Assembly: GCA_002480495.1 (NCBI GenBank)
Contig: DLCG01000017.1
Coordinates: forward strand, 307,885-371,884
Direction of reading: 5' to 3'
Source: Rhodobiaceae bacterium UBA7804
GTDB taxonomy: Bacteria; Pseudomonadota; Alphaproteobacteria; Parvibaculales; Parvibaculaceae
DNA length: 64,000 nucleotides
Shown here: in pieces, positions 15,885 to 23,775 of the stretch
Position numbering within the stretch: the stretch's first letter is position 1
Layout of the letters: every line of letters starts with the position of its first letter
The notes under the pieces: generated by a model
The model's database searches: none
What the model was told of the DNA's origin: nothing
What the model saw: only the letters and a program-made list of their open reading frames with translations
Made by a program: the position numbers and the translations under genes

Positions 15885-16907
15885 TCAGGCTGCCTTTTTC
15901 AGATAGCGCGCGCCGAGAATTTCCGCGATCTGCACGGCATTGAGCGCCGCGCCCTTGCGGAGATTGTCCGAGACGACCCAGATGTTGAGGCCGTTCTCGA
16001 TGGTCGGGTCGACGCGGATGCGGCTGATATAGGTCGCATATTCGCCGACGCATTCGACCGGCGTGACATAGCCGCCATCTTCATGCTTGTCGACGACGAG
16101 GCAGCCCGGCGCCTCGCGCAGGATGTCGCGCGCTTCCTCGTCCGAGATCGGCCGCTCGAACTCGATATTGACCGCTTCCGAATGACCGACGAAGACGGGC
16201 ACGCGGACGCAGGTGGCCGTCACCTTGATCTTCGGGTCGAGGATCTTCTTCGTCTCGGCCGTCATCTTCCATTCCTCCTTGGTCTGGCCGTCTTCCATGA
16301 AGACGTCGATATGAGGAATGACGTTGAAGGCGATCTGCTTGGTGAAGTTGTGCGCTTCGATATCGTCATTGACGAAGATGGCGCGCGTCTGCGTGAAGAG
16401 CTCGTCCATCGCCTCCTTGCCCGCGCCCGAGACCGACTGATAGGTCGATACGACGACGCGGCGGATGCCGGCCGCCTCATGCAGCGGCTTCAGCGCGACG
16501 ACCATCTGCGCCGTCGAGCAGTTCGGATTGGCGATGATGTTCTTCTTCGTATAGCCGGCGATGGCGGCGGCATTCACTTCCGGCACGATGAGCGGCACGT
16601 CGGCATCCATGCGCCACTTCGACGAATTGTCGATGACGACGCAGCCCTTGGCCGCGATCTTGGGCGCCCATTCGGCCGACATTTCGCCCGAGGTGGCCAT
16701 GAGGCAGATATCCGTGCCCTCGAAATTATAGGTTTCGAGCGCCTTCACCTTCAGGTTCCGCTCGCCATAGGACACTTCCGTGCCCTGGCTGCGGCGCGAG
16801 GCGAGCGCCACGACCTCGTCGGCCGGGAACTCGCGCTCGGCGAGGATATTGAGCATTTCGCGGCCCACATTGCCCGTGGCACCGAGGACGGCAACCTTGT
16901 AGCCCAT
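15885..16907 (-). CDS. asd: aspartate-semialdehyde dehydrogenase
   Basis: Reduces aspartyl phosphate to aspartate semialdehyde for lysine, threonine, methionine and diaminopimelate synthesis. 340 residues. NADP fold MGYKVAVLGATGNVGREML. The catalytic Cys is in NIIANPNCSTAQMVVALKPL. The substrate His/Arg region is PVFVGHSEAVNIEFER. The start has GGAGAG just upstream. It is last in a run of minus-strand genes after the leu cluster. Confidence 0.97.
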   Translation of the reverse strand: MGYKVAVLGATGNVGREMLNILAEREFPADEVVALASRRSQGTEVSYGERNLKVKALETYNFEGTDICLMATSGEMSAEWAPKIAAKGCVVIDNSSKWRMDADVPLIVPEVNAAAIAGYTKKNIIANPNCSTAQMVVALKPLHEAAGIRRVVVSTYQSVSGAGKEAMDELFTQTRAIFVNDDIEAHNFTKQIAFNVIPHIDVFMEDGQTKEEWKMTAETKKILDPKIKVTATCVRVPVFVGHSEAVNIEFERPISDEEARDILREAPGCLVVDKHEDGGYVTPVECVGEYATYISRIRVDPTIENGLNIWVVSDNLRKGAALNAVQIAEILGARYLKKAA

Positions 16908-16937
16908 GATGTCTCTCCAGTGTCCCGCCGATCGCGG

Positions 16938-17294
16938 TCAGGACCTCTTGCCTTCATTCAGGATGCTCAGGATCGTCTCCATCACACCTTCGGTATTTCC
17001 GAGCACGTCGTTGTTCCAGTATCTAAGTACGCGGTAGCCATTTTCCACGAACCATTCGTCCCGGCGCCGGTCATGCGCAATCCCCGCATCCATCCCGTGC
17101 TGACCACCATCGACCTCGATAATGATCCTGGCGGAATAACAGAGAAAATCGGCGACATAGGGTCCGACCGGACATTGCCGCCGGAAATGAAAGCCCTCGC
17201 GCTTCATGTCTTTCAGATAGAGCCAGAGCCTCCGCTCCGCCTCCGTCTGGTTTCGTCTCAAATGCCGCGCCCGTTCATCTGCCATGGCTCGCAT
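16938..17294 (-). CDS. DUF559 endonuclease-like protein
   Basis: 118 residues from ATG 17294; 17285 is also possible, and the ORF is open to a TTG at 17309. It contains RNQTEAERRLWLYLK, HFRRQCPVGPYVADF and ARIIIEVDGGQH. These are the DUF559/Vsr-like restriction-fold core, with Asp in ADF and Glu in EVDGGQH as expected metal-binding residues. Such proteins are widespread but mostly uncharacterised; DNA-end or mismatch processing is only a guess. It sits between leuB and asd beside a palindromic repeat, suggesting an insertion into the amino-acid gene cluster. Confidence 0.82.
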   Translation of the reverse strand: MRAMADERARHLRRNQTEAERRLWLYLKDMKREGFHFRRQCPVGPYVADFLCYSARIIIEVDGGQHGMDAGIAHDRRRDEWFVENGYRVLRYWNNDVLGNTEGVMETILSILNEGKRS

Positions 17295-17326
17295 TCTGGC
17301 ATGGAACAAAACAAGTCACATCTTCA

Positions 17327-17497
17327 CCTCCCCCTTGCGGGGAGGTCGAGAAATCGACGCGTCAGCGGCGGTTTCTCGGGTGGGGGGCTCGGCATCCCAT
17401 CAACTCGCCAATCTCATCGAGTTTGTTGAGCGCTGCGGACCCCCACCCCAAAAATCGCGCTTCTCGACGATTTTTGGGCCTCCCCGCAAGGGGGAGG
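17327..17497. repeat. palindromic intergenic repeat element, second type
   Basis: 171 bp bounded by perfect 19-bp inverted repeats, CCTCCCCCTTGCGGGGAGG on the left and its reverse complement at 17479-17497. The termini are self-complementary, and internal segments (TCGAGAAATCG and CGACGATTTTTG) also pair roughly. It ends 9 bp before the leuB stop. No coding potential. Confidence 0.85.
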
Positions 17498-17505
17498 CGA
17501 GCGGC

Positions 17506-18612
17506 TTATCCGTTCAGCCTGGTGAGCGCCGCGAGGATCGCGTCGCCCATCTCTTTCGTGCCGACTTTCTTCATGCCCGGCTGCATGATGTCGCCTGTGC
17601 GCAAGCCATCGGCGAGGACGGTGTCGACGGCTTTTTCGAGCAGGTCGGCATCGGCGCCAAGTTCGAAGGTGTAGCGAAGCGCCATGGCGAAACTGAGGAT
17701 CGAGGCGATCGGGTTCGCGGCACCCTGTCCCGCGATATCCGGCGCACTCCCATGCACCGGCTCATACATCGCGCAGGCCTTGCCGGAAGCATCCTTCGCG
17801 CCGAGCGAGGCGGAAGGCAGCATGCCGAGCGAGCCCGTGAGCATGGAGGCGATGTCGGAGAGGACGTCGCCGAAGAGATTGTCGGTGACGATGACGTCGA
17901 ACTGCTTCGGATTGCGCACGAGCTGCATGGCGCAATTGTCGGCAAGCATGTGCTCGAGCTTCACATCCGGGAATTTCTCGGCATGGAGCTTCTTCACTTC
18001 CTCGTACCAGAGGACGCCGGACTTCATGACGTTGCGCTTCTCGACCGACATGACGCGGTTGTCGCGCTTCTTCGCGAGGTCGAAGGCGACTTCCGCGATG
18101 CGCCGGATTTCGCTCGTCGTATAGACCTGCGTGTCGACGCCGCGCCGCTCGCCATTGCCGAGATCGGTGATTTCCTTCGGCTCGCCGAAATAGACACCGC
18201 CGGTGAGCTCCCGCACGATCATGATGTCGAGACCCTCGACGATCTCGCGCTTCAGCGAGGATGCATCCGCGAGCGCCGCGAAGCAGAGCGCGGGGCGGAG
18301 GTTCGCGAAGAGTTCGAGATCCTTGCGGAGGCGCAGCAGGCCCGCTTCCGGGCGGCCTTCGTAAGGCACGTTATCCCACTTCGGACCGCCGACCGCGCCG
18401 AGGAGAACGGCATCGGCCTTCTTCGCCTTCTCGACCGTCTCGTCCGTCACCGCGACGCCATGCGCGTCGTAGCAGCAGCCGCCGACAAGCTCGTTCTCGA
18501 TTTTCGCGTCGAACTTGCGGTTGTCGTTGAACCAGCCGATGACGCGCTCGACTTCGCCCATGACTTCCGGGCCGATGCCGTCGCCGGCGACGATGAGAAT
18601 GTTTCTTGTCAT
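17506..18612 (-). CDS. leuB: 3-isopropylmalate dehydrogenase
   Basis: Third enzyme of leucine synthesis; oxidatively decarboxylates 3-isopropylmalate with NAD. 368 residues from ATG 18612. MTRNILIVAGDGIGPEVM at the N-terminus, LLRLRKDLELFANLRP (substrate Arg residues), the YxxEVKK-like stretch and DNLFGDVLSDIASMLTGSLG with catalytic Asp residues, then YEPVHGSAPDIAGQGAANP for NAD. It lies 33 bp after leuD in the same direction. Confidence 0.97.
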   Translation of the reverse strand: MTRNILIVAGDGIGPEVMGEVERVIGWFNDNRKFDAKIENELVGGCCYDAHGVAVTDETVEKAKKADAVLLGAVGGPKWDNVPYEGRPEAGLLRLRKDLELFANLRPALCFAALADASSLKREIVEGLDIMIVRELTGGVYFGEPKEITDLGNGERRGVDTQVYTTSEIRRIAEVAFDLAKKRDNRVMSVEKRNVMKSGVLWYEEVKKLHAEKFPDVKLEHMLADNCAMQLVRNPKQFDVIVTDNLFGDVLSDIASMLTGSLGMLPSASLGAKDASGKACAMYEPVHGSAPDIAGQGAANPIASILSFAMALRYTFELGADADLLEKAVDTVLADGLRTGDIMQPGMKKVGTKEMGDAILAALTRLNG

Positions 18613-18645
18613 TTGCGTTCTTTTCTTGCGGAGGTCAGACGGCAA

Positions 18646-19251
18646 TCAGAGCCAGGGCTGTTCGGCTTCGAGCTTCTTTTCGAAGCTGGCAATCTCGGCT
18701 TCCTTTTTCAGCGTGAGGCCGACGCCGTCGAGACCTTCGAGCAGGCAGTGCTTGCGGAAAGGGTCGATGTCGAACTTGATGACGCCGCCATCGGGCCCGC
18801 GAATTTCCTGGGCTTCGAGATCGACAGTGATGATGGCATTGGAGCCGCGCTCCGCATCGTCCATCAGCTTGTCGACTTCTTCCTGCGGCAGAACGATGGG
18901 CAGAATGCCGTTCTGGAAGCAGTTGTTGTAGAAGATGTCGGCGAAGGAGGGTGCGATCACGCAGCGGATGCCGAAATCGAGAAGCGCCCAGGGCGCGTGC
19001 TCGCGCGACGAACCGCAACCGAAATTCTCGCCCGTGACGAGGATCTGCGCATTGCGATAGGCAGGCTTGTTCAGCACGAAATCGGGAATCTCGTTGCCCT
19101 TGTCGTCATAGCGCATCTCGTCGAAGAGATTCTTGCCGAGACCCGTGCGCTTGATCGTCTTCAGGAACTGCTTCGGGATGATCATGTCGGTATCGACATT
19201 GATGATCGGCAGCGGCGCCGCGACGCCCGTCAGCTTGTTGAACTTTTCCAT
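18646..19251 (-). CDS. leuD: 3-isopropylmalate dehydratase small subunit
   Basis: 201 residues, the swivelling domain of isopropylmalate isomerase, partner of LeuC. Signatures are NVDTDMIIPKQFLKTI, GENFGCGSSREHAPWAL and APSFADIFYNNCFQNGILPI. It is separated from leuC by a lipoprotein gene in the same orientation, an unusual break of the leuCD pair. Confidence 0.97.
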   Translation of the reverse strand: MEKFNKLTGVAAPLPIINVDTDMIIPKQFLKTIKRTGLGKNLFDEMRYDDKGNEIPDFVLNKPAYRNAQILVTGENFGCGSSREHAPWALLDFGIRCVIAPSFADIFYNNCFQNGILPIVLPQEEVDKLMDDAERGSNAIITVDLEAQEIRGPDGGVIKFDIDPFRKHCLLEGLDGVGLTLKKEAEIASFEKKLEAEQPWL

Positions 19252-19301
19252 CTTTCACTCTCGACTTTCCACGCCGTCGCTTTTTCCAACGGCGGCACCT
19301 A

Positions 19302-19889
19302 TCAATCGTCCCTGAGGATTACACCGTCACATGCCATCCGGTTTCTCATGACATTGCCGCGCTGCTCCCAACTCTGGTACTCGGGATTCTCGATGCGAGG
19401 CTTCAACTCGGCAACGATCTTCTCCGGCTCCAGATAGGCCTCTTCCGGAAACCCGGCTTTCTCCTTCACCATCTGCACCGTGATTTCCTCGATCGGAAAT
19501 CCGACATCGGCCTTGCCCGCACCGCCCTGCGGCACACTGCCCCTGCATTCCGATCCCGACCGGTGACCCACGATGACGAAGTAGGGAAACCCTCTTTCCT
19601 TCGTGAGCTCGGCGGCACGAACCTTCGCCATGATCAGGGCATCTTCACGTGGCGATGCGACCGCCACCTTGCCCCTGACCTTGACCCGGTCACCTCCGAG
19701 ATCCTCGTGGCTGTAACCCAGAAGCGGGTCCAGAGCCCAGATGCTGCTCTTTGGCGCTTCCTCATATCCCGTCAAAGGACTCATTGCAGCGACAAGTCCG
19801 TCATTATCGCCAGCGCCGCACCCTGCGAGCATCAGCAGCGCAATTATCGCCGCGCCATTCTTCTGTCCTCGCATCAGCCCTTTCGTCAT
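19302..19889 (-). CDS. predicted lipoprotein, CC0125/CC1285-like
   Basis: 195 residues. A signal peptide ends in LLMLAGC, a lipobox at about residue 24. The mature part contains AKVRAAELTKERGFPYFVIV, the pattern of the Caulobacter CC0125/CC1285 lipoprotein group, whose role is unknown. Two further Cys (SECRGS and MACDGV) may pair. The start has GGGGAG upstream. It lies between leuC (36 bp) and leuD (50 bp) on the same strand, so it is probably cotranscribed although nothing links it to leucine. Confidence 0.78.
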   Translation of the reverse strand: MTKGLMRGQKNGAAIIALLMLAGCGAGDNDGLVAAMSPLTGYEEAPKSSIWALDPLLGYSHEDLGGDRVKVRGKVAVASPREDALIMAKVRAAELTKERGFPYFVIVGHRSGSECRGSVPQGGAGKADVGFPIEEITVQMVKEKAGFPEEAYLEPEKIVAELKPRIENPEYQSWEQRGNVMRNRMACDGVILRDD

Positions 19890-19925
19890 CGCCGTCTCCC
19901 CCCGGTTATCGGCTAAAGAACGATC

Positions 19926-21356
19926 TTACTTCATCTCCCTCACATCGACGAAATGGCCCGCAATCGCCGCCGCCGCCGCCATGGCGGGCGAGACGAGATG
20001 CGTGCGCCCGCCGCGGCCCTGACGGCCCTCGAAATTGCGGTTGGACGTGGACGCGCAGCGCTCGCCCGGAGCGAGCTTGTCGGCGTTCATCGCGAGGCAC
20101 ATGGAGCAGCCGGGTTCGCGCCATTCAAAGCCCGCTTCGAGGAAGATCTTGTCGAGACCTTCCTTCTCCGCCTGCTCCTTTACGAGGCCGGAACCGGGCA
20201 CCACCATGGCGTTCACTGTCGGCGCGACCTTGCGGCCCGCCTTCACGGCCTTTTCGGCGATGGCGGCGGCGGCGCGCAGATCCTCGATGCGGCCATTGGT
20301 GCAGGAACCGATGAAGACGCGGTCGATCTTCACTTCCGTCATCGGCGTGCCGGGCTTGAGCCCCATATAGTCGAGCGCGCGCTGCATCGACTTCGCGTGG
20401 GCTTCGTCGTGCACATCCTTCGGATCGGGCACGCGGTCCGTGATCTTGATGACGTTTTCCGGGCTCGTGCCCCAGGTGACGAGCGGCGGCAGATTGGCGA
20501 TATCGACGGTAACTTCCTTGTCGAACTTCGCATCCGGGTCGGAGGGCAGCGTCTTCCAGTATTCGACGGCCATTTCCCACGCCTTGCCCTTGGGCGCGCG
20601 AGGACGCCCTTCGAGATAGGCGAAGGTCTTTTCATCCGGCGCGATGAGGCCTGCGCGGGCGCCGCCCTCGATCGTCATGTTGCAGACGGTCATGCGGCCT
20701 TCCATCGACAGTTCGCGGATCGCCTCGCCCGCATATTCGATGACATAGCCGGTGCCGCCGGCGGTGCCGATCTCGGCGATGATGGCGAGCACGATGTCCT
20801 TCGCGGTAAAGCCTTCCGGCGCCTTGCCCACCACGTTGATGCGCATGTTCTTCGCCTTGGACTGGATCAGCGTCTGGGTCGCGAGCACATGCTCGACCTC
20901 CGACGTGCCGATGCCGTGGGCCAGCGCGCCGAAGGCGCCATGCGTGGAGGTGTGGCTGTCGCCGCAGACGATGGTCGTGCCGGGCAGCGTGAAGCCCTGT
21001 TCGGGGCCGACGATATGAACGATGCCCTGGCGGATGTCGGACATCTGCAGGTACTCGACGCCGAAATCCTGAGCGTTGTGTTCCAGCGTCTCGACCTGGA
21101 TGCGGCTTTCCTCATCCGCAATGCCCTTCGAGCGGTCGGTCGTCGGCACGTTGTGGTCGGCGACGGCAAGCGTCTTCTGTGGGGCGTGGACCTTGCGATG
21201 CGCCATGCGCAGGCCCTCGAAGGCCTGCGGGCTCGTGACCTCATGCACGAGATGCCGGTCGATATAGAGAAGGCCGGTGCCGTCCTCAGCCATCTCGACG
21301 AGATGCGCATCCCAGATTTTGTCGTACATGGTCTTGGGCATGGTGCTCTGTGCCAT
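19926..21356 (-). CDS. leuC: 3-isopropylmalate dehydratase large subunit
   Basis: Aconitase-superfamily catalytic subunit isomerising 2- to 3-isopropylmalate. 476 residues. TIVCGDSHTSTHGAFGALAH holds the first cluster and active-site region. The [4Fe-4S] ligands are in FIGSCTNGRIEDL and WREPGCSMCLAMN. The ending CASTSNRNFEGRQGRGGRTH is typical. A good AAGGAAGAAG ribosome site precedes ATG 21356. First gene of the leuC-lipoprotein-leuD-leuB run. Confidence 0.98.
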   Translation of the reverse strand: MAQSTMPKTMYDKIWDAHLVEMAEDGTGLLYIDRHLVHEVTSPQAFEGLRMAHRKVHAPQKTLAVADHNVPTTDRSKGIADEESRIQVETLEHNAQDFGVEYLQMSDIRQGIVHIVGPEQGFTLPGTTIVCGDSHTSTHGAFGALAHGIGTSEVEHVLATQTLIQSKAKNMRINVVGKAPEGFTAKDIVLAIIAEIGTAGGTGYVIEYAGEAIRELSMEGRMTVCNMTIEGGARAGLIAPDEKTFAYLEGRPRAPKGKAWEMAVEYWKTLPSDPDAKFDKEVTVDIANLPPLVTWGTSPENVIKITDRVPDPKDVHDEAHAKSMQRALDYMGLKPGTPMTEVKIDRVFIGSCTNGRIEDLRAAAAIAEKAVKAGRKVAPTVNAMVVPGSGLVKEQAEKEGLDKIFLEAGFEWREPGCSMCLAMNADKLAPGERCASTSNRNFEGRQGRGGRTHLVSPAMAAAAAIAGHFVDVREMK

Positions 21357-21433
21357 TTGCTTCTTCCTTCGGGCGGCCCGGATGCCGCCGCATGTCTTCC
21401 CTGTGTCAGATAATCAGCCGGAGCCCGCGCAAC

Positions 21434-21476
21434 AAAAAAAGCGGGCCTGGGCGCTTCCGAGCGCCCTGCCCGCTTT
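21434..21476 (-). terminator. terminator of the ffh-rplS operon
   Basis: Two stacked GC stems (21441-21446 with 21468-21473, and 21450-21455 with 21460-21465) followed on the minus strand by seven T. It lies directly after rplS and before leuC. Confidence 0.93.
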
Positions 21477-21506
21477 TCGAGACAGTCTCCGCGTATGCGG
21501 ACGAAA

Positions 21507-21896
21507 TCAGGCGGCGCCGGTCTCTTTCGAGCGGGTCTTGTCCTGCTTCTCGGTAATTCGGGCGGCCTTACCGCGCAGACCGCGCAGGTAATAGAGCTTC
21601 GCACGGCGCACCCGGCCCTTGCGGAGGACCTTGATGCTGTCGAGAAGCGGGCCATAAAGCGGGAACACGCGCTCCACGCCTTCGCCATAGGAAATCTTGC
21701 GGACGGTGAAGTTCTCGTTGATGCCACCGCCGGAGCGGGCGATGCAAACGCCTTCATAGGCCTGCACGCGCTCGCGGGTGCCTTCAACCACCTTCACATT
21801 GACCTGGAGCGTGTCGCCCGGTGCGAAGTCGGGAATGGTCTTGCCGTTCGCAAGAGCTTCCATCTGCTCCTGATCGAGCTGCTCGATGATATTCAT
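21507..21896 (-). CDS. rplS: 50S ribosomal protein L19
   Basis: 129 residues from ATG 21896, starting MNIIEQLDQEQMEAL. It has IPDFAPGDTLQVNVKVVEG and KGRVRRAKLYYLRGLRGKAA, the L19 core and C-terminus. The short Lys/Thr-rich tail is normal for alphaproteobacteria. The ORF is open to 21932 but GAGGTTGAG precedes 21896. Last gene of ffh-rpsP-rimM-trmD-rplS, with 100 bp separating it from trmD. Confidence 0.97.
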   Translation of the reverse strand: MNIIEQLDQEQMEALANGKTIPDFAPGDTLQVNVKVVEGTRERVQAYEGVCIARSGGGINENFTVRKISYGEGVERVFPLYGPLLDSIKVLRKGRVRRAKLYYLRGLRGKAARITEKQDKTRSKETGAA

Positions 21897-21996
21897 GGGT
21901 CTCAACCTCGGAATTGAAGGCGTCCAGGGCATTTTCGGGACATCCCGGCCCGGAAGCGCGCTTCCCTAACATAAATAATGGGCATTGGCGACTGTC

Positions 21997-22704
21997 TTAG
22001 GGCCTTTTCCGGAGAAATTTCTCCCAGAGATCGGGCCGCCTTTGCCTTGTGGTCTCCTCGGCCCTCTCCCGGCGCCACGCCTTAACCTTTGCATGGTCGC
22101 CGGAGGTGAGAACCGCCGGTATCTCCCGGCCCTCGAAAAGCTGGGGCCGGGTATAGTGCGGGTATTCGAGAAGCCCGCTTTCGAAACTCTCGTCCTCGCC
22201 GGACGCCTCTTTGCCCATGACCCCCGGCAGAAGCCGGACCACGGCATCGAGAAGCGCCAGAGCCGCCGGTTCCCCGCCCGAAAGGACGAAATCCCCGAGG
22301 CTTATCTCCTCCATCTGGCGGGCCTCGATGACCCGCTGATCGAGCCCCTCGAAGCGCCCGCAGAGAAGGGCGACGCCCGGCCCCGCGGCCAGTTCCCTCA
22401 CCCTTTGCTGGGTAAGGGGCGCCCCGCGAGGGCTCAGATAGATGAGCGGCCTTGGGTCCCCCGATGGGTGGACCGCATCGACCGCCGCCGCCACGACATC
22501 GGCCCGCATCACCATGCCGGGCCCGCCGCCTGCCGGCGTATCGTCCACGGAGCGGTGCCGGTCCGTCGCGAAGGAGCGGATATCGACCGCCTCGAGGCTC
22601 CAGGTGCCCGCTTCGAGCGCCCGGCCCGCCAGCGACAGGCCGAGAGGCCCCGGAAACATCTCCGGGAAGAGCGTGAGGACGGTGGCCGACCAGCTGTCAC
22701 TCAT
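21997..22704 (-). CDS. trmD: tRNA (guanine37-N1)-methyltransferase
   Basis: SPOUT-class enzyme making m1G37, which prevents +1 frameshifts. 235 residues. VLTLFPEMFPGPLG, DDTPAGGGPGMVMRADV and the knot region LGDFVLSGGEPAALALLDAV are seen. A C-terminal domain has YPHYTRPQLFEG. It overlaps the rimM end by 8 bp (ATGAGTGA). Confidence 0.97.
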   Translation of the reverse strand: MSDSWSATVLTLFPEMFPGPLGLSLAGRALEAGTWSLEAVDIRSFATDRHRSVDDTPAGGGPGMVMRADVVAAAVDAVHPSGDPRPLIYLSPRGAPLTQQRVRELAAGPGVALLCGRFEGLDQRVIEARQMEEISLGDFVLSGGEPAALALLDAVVRLLPGVMGKEASGEDESFESGLLEYPHYTRPQLFEGREIPAVLTSGDHAKVKAWRRERAEETTRQRRPDLWEKFLRKRP

Positions 22705-23269
22705 CGCCCGTCTCCGATGTCTCTTCCGCGCCGTCGAAGGTGCCCCCCTCGAACGTACCTAGCGGCGGGTCGATCACGACCTTCCCGCCCTCGATATCGA
22801 CTTCCGGCACGTTCTCGTCCGTGAAGCCCATCAGCACCGTCTCGCCGCCTTCCTCAGGCGCGATTTCGAGGAGGTCGCCCGCCCCGAAATTCTCGACCCC
22901 GACGACCCGGCCATAGACCCGGCCGTCGATGCCCACCGCGCGGAGCCCGATGAGGTCGGCGTGATACCAGCCTTCCTCGTCTTCATCCGTCTGCGGCAGG
23001 CGCTCACGCGGCACATAGAGTTCCGTGCCCCGGAGCGCGGCCGCCACATCGCGGTCGGTCACGCCTTCGAGCTCGCAGATGACGAGATCCTTCGCCATGC
23101 CCTTCGCCCTGATGGCGAAGCGCTTCGCGCCGTCCTTCGTCTCCACCGGCCCATAGGCGGCAACGCCTTCCGGCGTTTCCGTAAAGGGCTTCACCCGCAC
23201 GAGACCGCGCACGCCATGCGCGCCCGTGACGACGCCGAGACAGATGAGGTTCCGCTGCCCGCCAGCCAT
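22697..23269 (-). CDS. rimM: 16S rRNA processing protein RimM
   Basis: 30S maturation factor that binds S19. 190 residues. N-terminal RimM barrel starting GVVTGAHGVRGLVRVKPFTE, then a PRC-barrel-like half with WYHADLIGLRAVG and GAGDLLEIAPEEGGETVLMG. The last 15-20 residues are Glu/Gly/Thr-rich, a small nonconserved tail. Between rpsP and trmD as usual. Confidence 0.96.
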   Translation of the reverse strand: MAGGQRNLICLGVVTGAHGVRGLVRVKPFTETPEGVAAYGPVETKDGAKRFAIRAKGMAKDLVICELEGVTDRDVAAALRGTELYVPRERLPQTDEDEEGWYHADLIGLRAVGIDGRVYGRVVGVENFGAGDLLEIAPEEGGETVLMGFTDENVPEVDIEGGKVVIDPPLGTFEGGTFDGAEETSETGDE

Positions 23270-23290
23270 TGGCGCGACGCGCAGGCGTTG

Positions 23291-23701
23291 TTACGCCTGC
23301 GCCTCTTCGGCAGGGGCTTCCTCGGCCGGAGCCTCGGCAGCGGCCTTCGCGGCCTCGGCGGCTTCTTCCGCCGCCATGCGCGCGGCTTCGAGACGCTCCT
23401 GCGCCTTCGCCTTCGGCTTCGCCTTGTTCGGGTTGTTGCGGGCTTCGCGCGTCATGACGCCGGCATCGCTGAGGAAGCGGGCAACGCGGTCCGTCGGCAG
23501 CGCGCCGACGCCGATCCAGTGCTTCGCACGCTCGATATCGAGCACCACGCGTTCCGCATTGTCCTTCGGGAGCAGCGGATTGAACGTGCCGATCTTCTCG
23601 ATGAAGCGGCCGTCGCGGGGCGAACGCGTATCGGCGATCACGACGCGGTAGAAGGGCCGCTTCTTGGCGCCGCCACGGGCGAGCCGGATTTTGAGAGCCA
23701 T
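23291..23701 (-). CDS. rpsP: 30S ribosomal protein S16 with long Ala/Glu tail
   Basis: 136 residues. The core MALKIRLARGGAKKRPFYRV through GALPTDRVARFLSDAGV is standard S16 (about 80-90 residues). After it comes a Lys/Ala then Ala/Glu-rich extension of about 45 residues (EERL-like repeats of AAEEAAEAA and PAEEA). Such tails occur in alphaproteobacterial S16 but this one is strongly low-complexity. The order ffh-rpsP-rimM-trmD-rplS is conserved. Confidence 0.96.
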   Translation of the reverse strand: MALKIRLARGGAKKRPFYRVVIADTRSPRDGRFIEKIGTFNPLLPKDNAERVVLDIERAKHWIGVGALPTDRVARFLSDAGVMTREARNNPNKAKPKAKAQERLEAARMAAEEAAEAAKAAAEAPAEEAPAEEAQA

Positions 23702-23775
23702 CTTGTCTTACCTTTCAAGTAGTCCGGCCATCGCTGCCGGAGATCAGTCCATCCGTATACGGATATTTCTCGAAT

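Noticed and set aside
14729..15943. 404-codon plus-strand open frame over the Amt-HK gene
   Set aside because: Asp/Glu/Arg/His-rich shadow typical of the complement of membrane-protein codons; Amt motifs on the other strand are decisive.
21357..21433. Leucine leader or riboswitch before leuC
   Set aside because: Only 77 bp lie between leuC and the rplS-side terminator; no Leu-codon run, antiterminator pair or known aptamer pattern was visible.
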